From assembly GCA_030681835.1 (NCBI GenBank), contig JAUXRN010000193.1:1-64000 (forward strand): DNA of 64,000 nt. Direction: 5' to 3'. Shown piece after piece: positions 40,446-51,525 of this stretch. The DNA comes from Actinomycetota bacterium. GTDB taxonomy: Bacteria > Actinomycetota > Actinomycetes > S36-B12. Every line of letters begins with the position of its first letter. Positions within the stretch are counted from its first letter, which is position 1. The position numbers and the translations under genes were made by a program. The notes below the pieces were generated by a model that was not told the origin of the DNA, did not search any database, and saw nothing but the letters and a program-made list of their open reading frames with translations.

Positions 40446-41167
40446 TCCTGCTCGGTGCTGTCCTCGTCGGCGTCGCCGTCGCCCTGGCGTTCCCCGTGGC
40501 CTCGGGATCTCGGCTGGCGGTCATGTTCCCGGGGACGCAGCCAGCGCGGCCGGCCCGACGCCTCTCGCGGCCGGCGCTGGCGCGCCTGTCGGCAGCAGTG
40601 GCCGCCATCAGCGCCTTCCTGCTGCTCGGCGGACATGTCGGCATCGCTGCGGCCCTTGCCCTGTGGCTCGGGGTGCCGCGGCTGGCTGGCCGACTGGAGA
40701 GCCGGGCCAGTCGCGACCGCAAGGCCCGCCTCCTCGCGCAGGCACCGGTGCTGGCCGACCTGCTGGCGGCGACCCTGGCCAGCGGGGCCGCCGTCGACGC
40801 TGCGGTCGGCGCGGTCGCGGGGGCGGTGGGCGAGCCGGCCGCCGGCGCCCTGCGCCCAGTGACCGGGGCCTTGGCCCTCGGCGCCGACCCAGTCCGCGCG
40901 TGGTCAAGCCTCGCCGGGGACCCGGCTCTAGGCGCGGTCGCCGATGCCTTCGCGAGGTCGGCCGCAAGCGGCGCATCGCTCGCGTCCGTCCTTGCCCGGG
41001 TTGCCGACGACGCGCGCCGCGAGCATGCGGCGGCCGTGGAGGTAGCGGCACGATCGGCCGGCGTGCGGGCCGTGCTGCCGCTTGCGGCGTGCTTCCTGCC
41101 GGCCTTCCTGCTGCTCGGGGTCGTCCCGGTGGTGGCGGCACTCGCCACCGGCACCCTCACCGGATGA
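40442..41167 (+). CDS. type II secretion system F-family protein (TadC-like)
   Basis: Overlaps TadB stop; ADAFARSAASGASLASVLARVADDARREHAAAVEVAARSAGVRAVLPLAACFLPAFLLLGVVPVV. Confidence 0.85.
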   Translation: MILLGAVLVGVAVALAFPVASGSRLAVMFPGTQPARPARRLSRPALARLSAAVAAISAFLLLGGHVGIAAALALWLGVPRLAGRLESRASRDRKARLLAQAPVLADLLAATLASGAAVDAAVGAVAGAVGEPAAGALRPVTGALALGADPVRAWSSLAGDPALGAVADAFARSAASGASLASVLARVADDARREHAAAVEVAARSAGVRAVLPLAACFLPAFLLLGVVPVVAALATGTLTG

Positions 41168-41331
41168 CTGTTGCGGCGGCTTCCACAGCCCACGGTCCGA
41201 CGGCCCCGCGCCCCCAGCCGCTCGACGGCCGCTGCCCCGATCGGCGCAGCAGCGCGACAGTCGCCGCACGGCGCTCGCGCCGGTGCCGAAGGTCGGCACG
41301 ACCGCCGCGGCGGTCCACGAGAGGGGACACC

Positions 41332-41532
41332 ATGGGCAAGGAACTCGCGAAGCGTCAGGCGCTGGCGCGTCTGGCGAAGAAGGACGACGGGCTGTCGACG
41401 GCGGAGTACGCCGTGGGCACCGTCGCGGTGGCGGGGCTCGGCGGCCTGCTGATCAAGCTGCTCACCAGCCCCGAGGTCCGCGACCTCATCTGGAGCGTGC
41501 TGAGCAAGGCCTTCGCCGGCATGTTCGGATAG
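41332..41532 (+). CDS. DUF4244-like Flp-type prepilin
   Basis: DDG-LSTAEYAVGTVAVAGLGG: Gly-1, Glu+5, Tyr+6. Confidence 0.85.
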   Translation: MGKELAKRQALARLAKKDDGLSTAEYAVGTVAVAGLGGLLIKLLTSPEVRDLIWSVLSKAFAGMFG

Positions 41533-41970
41533 ATGCGTGAACCTGGGCGCGGCGCCAGCACGGCGGTCCGCGCGCGGAGACGGGAGCAGGGACGGCACCA
41601 CAGTGCCGTCCCTGCCCGGCAGCCGGGCCCCGGCGACCGGGGCAGCGTGCTCCTCGAGACCGTCCTCGCCATCCCCCTGCTGGTGATGGTGGCCGCAGCC
41701 CTCGGCTGGGCCGTGTCGCTCGGGGCGACGACGGCCGCCGTCGGCGACGTGGCCCGCAATGCTGCACGCTCCATCGCGCGGGGGGATTCGGTCGAGGTGG
41801 CCATCGCAGCAGCGCTCGACGGCGACCTCGCTTTCGTGATCACTGTCGCCGAGTCGGAGCACGCCGTCGAGGTGGCGGTCGAGAAGGCCGTCGCCCCGCC
41901 CCTGCCCTTGTTCGCGGGCCTGGCCATCACGGTGAGCCAGCGGGCCACCGTCCTGCGCGAATGGCCATGA
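41533..41970 (+). CDS. TadE-like pseudopilin
   Basis: RG-SVLLETVLAIPLLVMVAAALG prepilin-like segment with Glu+5. Confidence 0.8.
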   Translation: MREPGRGASTAVRARRREQGRHHSAVPARQPGPGDRGSVLLETVLAIPLLVMVAAALGWAVSLGATTAAVGDVARNAARSIARGDSVEVAIAAALDGDLAFVITVAESEHAVEVAVEKAVAPPLPLFAGLAITVSQRATVLREWP

Positions 41971-41980
41971 GGCGGGTTCG

Positions 41981-42337
41981 GTGAGGGCGTCGGACGACGG
42001 TGCCGCGACGATCTGGGCGGTGGCCCTGCTCGCGGTCTTAGGCCTGGTCGCCACGGCCTCGGGCGGGGTCGCTTCCCTCGCGGTCGCACGCCAGCGGGTG
42101 GCCCTTGCCGCCGACCTCGCCGCCCTTGCTGCGGCAACGTCGTGGTCCGATGCGTGCACCGCGGCCGCGCGATCTGCCGAGGCCAACGGTGCGTTGCTGC
42201 TCTCGTGTGCCCGCGACGGCCCAGACGTGCTGGTCGCGGTTGCCGCCCCTGTGCCACCCCTGGCCGGCCAGGTGTTCACGATGCTCGGACACCCCGTCGA
42301 GCAGGTCACCGCGAGCGCGCGGGCAGGGCCCTCCTAG
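41981..42337 (+). CDS. TadE/TadG-like small secreted protein (Rv3654c-like)
   Basis: GTG start; DDGAATIWAVALLAVLGLVATASGGVASLAVARQRVALAADLAALAAA. Confidence 0.75.
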   Translation: MRASDDGAATIWAVALLAVLGLVATASGGVASLAVARQRVALAADLAALAAATSWSDACTAAARSAEANGALLLSCARDGPDVLVAVAAPVPPLAGQVFTMLGHPVEQVTASARAGPS

Positions 42338-44661
42338 CCGTGGCCGGCGAGCGCACCGAGCACGACGTCGAGCAGCACGACGGCCAGCGACTTGTCGAGC
42401 GGCTCGTTGCCGTTGCCGCACTTGGGCGACTGCACGCACGACGGGCAGCCGGCTTCGCACGTGCAATCCGCGATCGCGCTGCGCGTGGCGCGCAGCCACT
42501 CCAGCGCAACGTGGTAGCCGTGCGCACTGAAGCCGGCTCCACCGGGGTACCCGTCGTAGACGAACACCGTGGGCTGCCCCGTGTCCTGGTGCAGCGCGGT
42601 CGAGACCCCGCCGAGGTCCCATCGATCGCACGTGGCGAACAACGGAAGCAGGCCGATCGACGCGTGCTCCGCGGCGTGGGCCGCGCCGGGGATGTCGGGC
42701 GCGGATACTCCGGCCGCGATGACGACCGCCTCCGGCACGGTCCACCACACCGCCTCGGTGCGCAGGTCCTGCACGGGCAGGTCGAGGAGCTGCTCGCCGA
42801 GCGACTCCCCGGTGGCCCGCCTGCGCTGGAACGAGACCACCTGGGAACTCACGTCGACCGTCCCGCTGCACAGGGCAAGCGGCCCGTGCGTGCGCACGTG
42901 CTCGGTCGCGACGATCCGGATGTCGCTGATGGAGCGGGCCACGGTGGTGTAGTCGACCTCCCGCTCGACCACGGCGGCGACGCCGTCGTCCAGGTCGAGC
43001 ATGGTGACGACATGCGTCACGCCTTGATGCACGTAGACGGCTCCCTCATGCACGGTCGAAGCGGCCGCGGCGCGGTCAACAGTGCCGAGGAGCCGGCCGG
43101 TCCCGTCCTCGACCACCCGGACCGGCGGGCCGCCGGACCCGCGCAGGTCGGTGAGGTCGCTCGCTCGCTCCTGCCGCGTCCAGAACCACCCGCCGGGGCG
43201 CTGGCGGAGCAGCCCGTCGGCCACCAGTCCGTCCACGACCGCGCGCGCGGTCGGGCCGAACTGGTCCGTGAGTGCCGGCTCGGCCAGCGGTACCTCGGCC
43301 GCCGCCGCGCACAGGTGCGGGGCCAGCACATACCGATTGGTGGGGTCGAAGACGGTGGCCTCGACCTCGCGGTCGGTGATAGCGCCCGGGTGGTGGACGA
43401 GGTACGCGTCCAGGGGGTCGTCCCGCGCGACGAAGATCGCGAGCGCGGGCACCCCGGACCGGCCCGCCCGGCCGAACTGCTGCCACAGGCTGGCCCGGGT
43501 GCCGGGCCAGCCGGCGGTGATGACGACGTCGAGGCCGCTGACATCGATGCCCATCTCCAGGGCGCTCGTCGTGGCCAGTGCCCGCAGGCTGCCATCGCGC
43601 AGCCTGCGCTCGAGGTCGCGCCGCTCCTCGGGGAGATAGCCGCCGCGGTACGCCGACACCTGGCCGGGCAGGGCGGGGTCCACGCCGGCGAGCACGTCCT
43701 GGGCCATGAGCGCCGTCGCCTCCGCGCCGCGCCGGCTGCGGACGAACGCCAGGGCCTGGCGGCCCTCGATGACGCAGTCAGCCAGCAGATCCGCCGTCTC
43801 GGCGAGCGCGGACCTCCGCCCGCCCCCGACTCCCGACGTGCCACCCGCCGCAGGGCGCTGGAGAGGCGGCTCCCAGAAGCCCATGGTCAGGCCCGGCCGG
43901 GGCGAGCCGTCGCGGGTGACCGCGCGCACGGCGTCGCCGATGAGTCGGGCCCCGGCCTCGTCCGCGTTCGCCATCGTTGCCGAGGCGATGAACAGCGGCG
44001 GCCGACTGCCGTAGTGCTCGCACAACCGCCGCAGCCGGCGAACGACCGCCGAGACATGCGCGCCGAGCACGCCACGGTAGGCGTGCGCCTCGTCGATGAC
44101 GACCAGGCGCAGGCGACGCAGGAACGGTGCCCACGAAGCATGCCCGGGCAGCATCGAATGATGCAGGAGGTCGGGGTTGGTGAGCACGTAGTTGGCGTGG
44201 TGGCGCACCCAGGCGCGCTCCTCGGGCACGGTGTCGCCGTCGTAGGTGGCGGCGCGCAGCCAGCCGATTCGCAGGCCCTCCAACGACTGCAACTGGTCGT
44301 TGGCCAGCGCCTTGGTGGGGGACAGGTAGAGGACGGTCGCGCCGCGGCCGTCGGGCGCGTGAGTGCCTGCCGCGATGGCAGCCAGGGCGGCCATGCCGAA
44401 CGCCAGGCTCTTGCCGGACGCAGTGCCGGTGGCCAAGGCGACGTGCTCGCCCGCGTGCACCGCCTCGGCCGCCTCCACCTGGTGCGACCACGGGGCCACG
44501 ATGCCGGCACGGGCATACGCATCTTCCGCCTCGACGGGCAGCCAGGCCGGCCACGCCTCCACGGCCGCAGGCCGGGACGGCACGTCGTGCACGTGCAGCA
44601 GGCGGTCGGCGCGCCCGTGGGCCAGGCGCGCGAGGAGGTCGCGCGCAGGTTCGGGGGCCAT
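42334..44661 (-). CDS. DEAD/DEAH-box helicase with DUF1998-type C-terminal Cys cluster
   Basis: VALATGTASGKSLAFGMAAL; VVIDEAHAYRGVLG; QQFGRAGRSG; CTCEAGCPSCVQSPKCGNGNEPLDK. Confidence 0.94.
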   Translation of the reverse strand: MAPEPARDLLARLAHGRADRLLHVHDVPSRPAAVEAWPAWLPVEAEDAYARAGIVAPWSHQVEAAEAVHAGEHVALATGTASGKSLAFGMAALAAIAAGTHAPDGRGATVLYLSPTKALANDQLQSLEGLRIGWLRAATYDGDTVPEERAWVRHHANYVLTNPDLLHHSMLPGHASWAPFLRRLRLVVIDEAHAYRGVLGAHVSAVVRRLRRLCEHYGSRPPLFIASATMANADEAGARLIGDAVRAVTRDGSPRPGLTMGFWEPPLQRPAAGGTSGVGGGRRSALAETADLLADCVIEGRQALAFVRSRRGAEATALMAQDVLAGVDPALPGQVSAYRGGYLPEERRDLERRLRDGSLRALATTSALEMGIDVSGLDVVITAGWPGTRASLWQQFGRAGRSGVPALAIFVARDDPLDAYLVHHPGAITDREVEATVFDPTNRYVLAPHLCAAAAEVPLAEPALTDQFGPTARAVVDGLVADGLLRQRPGGWFWTRQERASDLTDLRGSGGPPVRVVEDGTGRLLGTVDRAAAASTVHEGAVYVHQGVTHVVTMLDLDDGVAAVVEREVDYTTVARSISDIRIVATEHVRTHGPLALCSGTVDVSSQVVSFQRRRATGESLGEQLLDLPVQDLRTEAVWWTVPEAVVIAAGVSAPDIPGAAHAAEHASIGLLPLFATCDRWDLGGVSTALHQDTGQPTVFVYDGYPGGAGFSAHGYHVALEWLRATRSAIADCTCEAGCPSCVQSPKCGNGNEPLDKSLAVVLLDVVLGALAGHG

Positions 44662-44709
44662 CCGCACATTGTGGGGCGGCCCGCCGACGGCCTGTGCCAC
44701 AGTAGGGAC

Positions 44710-45045
44710 GTGGAGTTCACGGTGGCGACGACCCAGCTTGACGGGATCACCGTGGTCGCCGGGGAGGGAGAGCTCGATGCGCATGCCGCGCCAGGCCTCC
44801 AGGCGGTCCTCGAGCCGCTTTCGCAGCAGAAGGGCATCGAGCTCGTCATCGACCTCAGCCGGGTGGGCTTCATCGATTCCACCGGCTTGGGGGTGCTCGT
44901 CGCGGCCCTCAAGCACGTCCGTGAGTCGTCCGGCCGGCTTGATGTCGTCGTGGTCGCGCCACGGGTCCTGAAGGTATTCAGCCTCACCGGGCTCGATGTG
45001 GTCATCCCGCTGCACGCGACCCTCGACGAGGCCCTCGCTCGCTAG
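44710..45045 (+). CDS. STAS-domain anti-sigma factor antagonist
   Basis: VIDLSRVGFIDSTGLGVLVAALKHVRESSGRLDVVV; GTG start. Confidence 0.9.
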   Translation: MEFTVATTQLDGITVVAGEGELDAHAAPGLQAVLEPLSQQKGIELVIDLSRVGFIDSTGLGVLVAALKHVRESSGRLDVVVVAPRVLKVFSLTGLDVVIPLHATLDEALAR

Positions 45046-45209
45046 CAGCCCCGGCGCCGATTCCATGTACGCGCTTCCAGTGCGGGGGCCGGTTTTCGCC
45101 GGGACCTGTCGTGCGTAGACTCCCCCCACCGCGGCGCCCGTCTGGACGCCGCGGTTCCATGAGGCGGCTGGTTCGACCGGCCTGAAGCGCGCCCTACTTG
45201 AGGAGTCCC

Positions 45210-47519
45210 ATGATCGAGTTGACCGGGAGCAACCTGACGATCGTCGTCGTGGTTGCCATCATCGGCCTGGCCGCCCTGGGGGTCGCGGCCCTGCTCGTCC
45301 GCGAAGTCCTCGCGGCCAGCGAGGGAACCGAGAAGATGAAGGAGATCGCAGGGGCCATCCAGGAGGGCGCCGCCGCCTACCTGAGCCGGCAGTTCAAGAC
45401 CCTGTCGGTGTTCGCGGTCATCGTCTTCTTCGTCCTGTTCCTGCTGCCGGCCGACACGACCAGCGAGCGGATCGGGCGCAGCATCTTCTTCCTGATCGGC
45501 GCGGTCTTCTCCGCGACGACGGGCTACATGGGCATGTGGCTCGCCGTGCGCGGCAACGTGCGCGTGGCTGCCGCGGCCAGGGACTCCAGTGAGCAGAAGG
45601 CCATGAAGATCGCCTTCCGCACGGGCGGCGTCGCCGGCATGTTCACCGTCGGCCTGGGCCTGTTCGGCGCCGCCCTCGTCGTCTTGGTCTACCAGGGTGA
45701 CGCTCCCAAGGTTCTCGAAGGCTTCGGCTTCGGTGCTGCCCTGCTCGCCATGTTCATGCGAGTCGGCGGCGGCATCTTCACCAAGGCCGCCGACGTCGGC
45801 GCTGACCTCGTCGGCAAGGTCGAGCAGGGCATCCCCGAGGACGACCCGCGTAACGCCGCCACCATCGCCGACAACGTCGGCGACAACGTCGGCGACTGCG
45901 CGGGCATGGCGGCTGACCTCTTCGAGTCCTACGCCGTCACGCTCGTCGCGGCCCTCATCCTCGGCATCGCGGCCTTCGGCTCGCTCGGACTGGTCCTGCC
46001 GCTGGTCATCCCGGCCATCGGCGTGATCACTGCCGTCATCGGCATCTTCGCCGTGGCGCCGCGCGCCAAGGACCGCTCGGGCATGTCGGCCATCAACCGC
46101 GGATTCTTCATTTCGGCAGTCATCAGCGCGGTGCTCGTCGTCATCGCCGTCTTCGTCTGGGTGCCCGGCACCTGGGAGGAGATCGAGTCGATCGGCGGCA
46201 TCGCCGCCAGCCAGACCGGCGACTCGCTCAATCCGCGCGTGTTCGTCATCGGCGCTGTCTTCATCGGCATCGTCCTGGCCGCCGTCATCCAGCAGTTGAC
46301 CGCCTACTTCACCGAGACCAACCGCAAGCCGGTCGACGACGTTGCCAAGAGTTCGCTCACCGGCCCGGCGACGGTCATTCTCGCCGGCGTCTCGCTCGGC
46401 CTCGAGTCCGCGGTCTACTCGGCCCTCCTCATCGCAGTCGCCGTCTACGGTGCGTTCCTCCTCGGCGGTGGCGTCGTGCTGCTGTCGCTGTTCGCGATCG
46501 CGCTGGCCGGCACCGGCCTGCTCACCACGGTCGGCGTCATCGTGTCGATGGACACCTTCGGTCCGGTCAGCGACAACGCGCAGGGCATCGCGGAGATGTC
46601 CGGCGACGTCCAGGGGGAGGGCGCTGCGGTGCTCACCCGCCTCGACGCCGTCGGCAACTCCACCAAGGCCATCACCAAGGGCATCGCGATCGCCACGGCG
46701 GTGCTGGCGGCTACCGCCCTGTTCGGCGCCTTCCGCGACGCGATCATCGGCGCCACGGAGTCGGCGGGCCTCGACCTGGCCGCCGGCATGGGGAACATCG
46801 CGGACAGCCTGCAGTACCTCGGCATCCTTGACGTCGCCTCGCCGGCGAACCTCGTGGGCCTGATCATCGGCGCGGCGGTGGTGTTCCTCTTCTCGGGGCT
46901 GGCCATCAATGCGGTGTCGCGGGCGGCCGGCTCGGTCATCTTCGAGGTGCGCCGGCAGTTCCGCGAGCACCCCGGGATCATGGACTACACCGAGAAGCCG
47001 GAGTACTCCAAGGTCGTCGACATCGTCACGAAGGACTCGCTGCGCGAGCTCGTCACCCCCGGCCTGCTGGCCGTGCTCACGCCCATCGCCGTCGGCTTCG
47101 GCCTCGGCGTCGGTGCCCTGGGTTCCTACCTTGCCGGCACCATCGCCACGGGCGTGCTCATGGCCGTGTTCCTGTCCAACTCCGGTGGGGCCTGGGACAA
47201 CGCCAAGAAGTTCGTCGAGGACGGCCACTTCGGTGGCAAGGGCTCGCCGGCGCACGAGGCAACGGTCATCGGGGACACCGTCGGCGACCCGTTCAAGGAC
47301 ACCGCAGGCCCGGCCATCAACCCCCTGATCAAGGTCATGAACCTGGTCGCGCTGCTCATCGCGCCCGCCGTCGTGGCCTTGTCCATCGGGGAATCCGCGA
47401 ACACCGGCCTGCGCTGGGGGATCGCCCTCGTGGCCGTGGCCATCGTCGTGGTGTCGGTCGTGATCACCAAGCGGCGCCCGATCGCGGTGGGAGACGTGCC
47501 CGCCTCAGTCGGGAGCTGA
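45210..47519 (+). CDS. hppA: membrane H+-translocating pyrophosphatase
   Basis: FTKAADVGADLVGKVEQGIPEDDPRNAATIADNVGDNVGDCAGMAADLFESY; GNSTKA. Confidence 0.97.
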   Translation: MIELTGSNLTIVVVVAIIGLAALGVAALLVREVLAASEGTEKMKEIAGAIQEGAAAYLSRQFKTLSVFAVIVFFVLFLLPADTTSERIGRSIFFLIGAVFSATTGYMGMWLAVRGNVRVAAAARDSSEQKAMKIAFRTGGVAGMFTVGLGLFGAALVVLVYQGDAPKVLEGFGFGAALLAMFMRVGGGIFTKAADVGADLVGKVEQGIPEDDPRNAATIADNVGDNVGDCAGMAADLFESYAVTLVAALILGIAAFGSLGLVLPLVIPAIGVITAVIGIFAVAPRAKDRSGMSAINRGFFISAVISAVLVVIAVFVWVPGTWEEIESIGGIAASQTGDSLNPRVFVIGAVFIGIVLAAVIQQLTAYFTETNRKPVDDVAKSSLTGPATVILAGVSLGLESAVYSALLIAVAVYGAFLLGGGVVLLSLFAIALAGTGLLTTVGVIVSMDTFGPVSDNAQGIAEMSGDVQGEGAAVLTRLDAVGNSTKAITKGIAIATAVLAATALFGAFRDAIIGATESAGLDLAAGMGNIADSLQYLGILDVASPANLVGLIIGAAVVFLFSGLAINAVSRAAGSVIFEVRRQFREHPGIMDYTEKPEYSKVVDIVTKDSLRELVTPGLLAVLTPIAVGFGLGVGALGSYLAGTIATGVLMAVFLSNSGGAWDNAKKFVEDGHFGGKGSPAHEATVIGDTVGDPFKDTAGPAINPLIKVMNLVALLIAPAVVALSIGESANTGLRWGIALVAVAIVVVSVVITKRRPIAVGDVPASVGS

Positions 47520-48047
47520 CCCAGCGTCATCGATGAGGGACTGGATCATCGCGCCGTAGCGCTCGATGATCCAGTCCCTCTCGGATTCCAGCAGGCCCAG
47601 GGCCCGGACACCGGCAGCGAGCCCGACGAGCATCGATGCCATGAGCTCGGCCGCGGACTCGTGCGCCGGGTCGTCGCCGAGGCGGCGCACGAGCGTGGCG
47701 ACGTAGTGGTCCCGGAACTGCCTGCGGGCGTCGGCCGGCCGCGGGGAGTCGAGGACCCCCATGAGCGCCTGCAGCCACGGCTCGGCCGCCTGCCCATCGC
47801 GCCGGTCGACGAGCCGGCGGACGAGCTCGCGACCGACCCGGTCCTGCGGCCAGTCGGGGTCAAGCGGTCGCGGGTCGGGCGGCGTCGCGTCGGCGTACAG
47901 CCGCTGCTTGCTGATGCCGAGCTTCATGACCAGGGCGGGGGATACCCCGGCCTCCGCGGCGATCTGCCGGATGGTCACGCCCGGGTAGCCGCGCTGGGCG
48001 AAGAGCCGGCGGGCGGCGGCGAGGATCGCCTCGCGGGAGTCAGTCAC
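47505..48047 (-). CDS. TetR-family transcriptional regulator
   Basis: AILAAARRLFAQRGYPGVTIRQIAAEAGVSPALVMKLGISKQRLYADA. Confidence 0.9.
   Translation of the reverse strand: MTDSREAILAAARRLFAQRGYPGVTIRQIAAEAGVSPALVMKLGISKQRLYADATPPDPRPLDPDWPQDRVGRELVRRLVDRRDGQAAEPWLQALMGVLDSPRPADARRQFRDHYVATLVRRLGDDPAHESAAELMASMLVGLAAGVRALGLLESERDWIIERYGAMIQSLIDDAGSAPD
47535..47580. terminator. 17-bp perfect hairpin just after hppA, inside the convergent tetR 3' coding region
   Basis: GAGGGACTGGATCATCG / CGATGATCCAGTCCCTC with 12-nt loop. Confidence 0.7.
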
Positions 48048-48066
48048 ACTTTGCCGCCCCTCCTTG

Positions 48067-48086
48067 GGGTGAACAGGCGTTCACCC
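48067..48086. promoter_or_regulatory. candidate TetR operator
   Basis: GGGTGAAC-AGGC-GTTCACCC perfect inverted repeat 20 nt upstream of the tetR start. Confidence 0.65.
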
Positions 48087-48220
48087 TGCCACAGCCCTGT
48101 GGGCTTGGGCAATCCCGGGCCTACGGCCCGCCCTCACGGGGGGTGGCCTGCATTTGACACGGACCGCTGTCCTACCGTCAGACTCCGGCCCGACAGTCGG
48201 ACAAGGACGGAAGGACGTGC

Positions 48221-50896
<2,676 letters not shown>

Positions 50897-50898
50897 CG

Positions 50899-51525
50899 AT
50901 GGACGGGCCGCGGGGGTTCTTCATCGCCTTCGAGGGCGGCGAGGGGGCGGGCAAGTCCACCCAGGAGTCCAGGCTGGCGCGTGCGCTGGCCGAGGCCGGG
51001 CACCGCGTGGTGCGCACCCGGGAGCCAGGCGGTACGCCGGCGGCCGAGGCCATCCGGCACGTCGTGCTCAGCCCGGAGTTCGACGGCCTCGACCCGCGCG
51101 CCGAGGCGCTGCTGTTCGCGGCGGCCCGCGGGGAGCACGTGGCCCGGATCGTCCGTCCGGCCCTCGAGCGTGGCGACGTCGTCGTCTGTGACCGCTACCT
51201 CGATTCCTCGGTGGCCTACCAGGGCTACGGCCGCGACCTGGGGGCTGAGCACGTGCGCGACCTGAGCCTGTGGGCCACCCGCGGCCTGCTGCCCGACCTG
51301 ACCGTCGTCCTCGACGTCGATCCGCAGGTCGGCCTGGCCCGCGTCGACGACCCGGACCGGCTCGAGGCCGAGCCGCTTGCCTACCACCAGGCGGTGCGGG
51401 CCGCCTTCGTGGACATCGCCGCCCAGGATCCGGGCCGCTACCTGGTCCTTGACGCGAACGGGCACGTCGATGCCATCGCATCCGCCATCCTCGACCGCGT
51501 GACGACCGACCTGGCTGGGCGATGA
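50899..51525 (+). CDS. tmk: thymidylate kinase
   Basis: FFIAFEGGEGAGKSTQ; VRTREPGGTPAAEAIR; VVCDRYLDSSVAYQG. Confidence 0.97.
   Translation: MDGPRGFFIAFEGGEGAGKSTQESRLARALAEAGHRVVRTREPGGTPAAEAIRHVVLSPEFDGLDPRAEALLFAAARGEHVARIVRPALERGDVVVCDRYLDSSVAYQGYGRDLGAEHVRDLSLWATRGLLPDLTVVLDVDPQVGLARVDDPDRLEAEPLAYHQAVRAAFVDIAAQDPGRYLVLDANGHVDAIASAILDRVTTDLAGR

Noticed and set aside
39070-42309. 1079-aa minus-strand ORF
   Set aside because: Shadow of tadA, tadB, tadC and pilin-like genes, each of which has clear motifs on the plus strand.
45042-47255. 737-aa minus-strand ORF
   Set aside because: Antisense to hppA; Asp/Glu/Arg/His-rich shadow translation.
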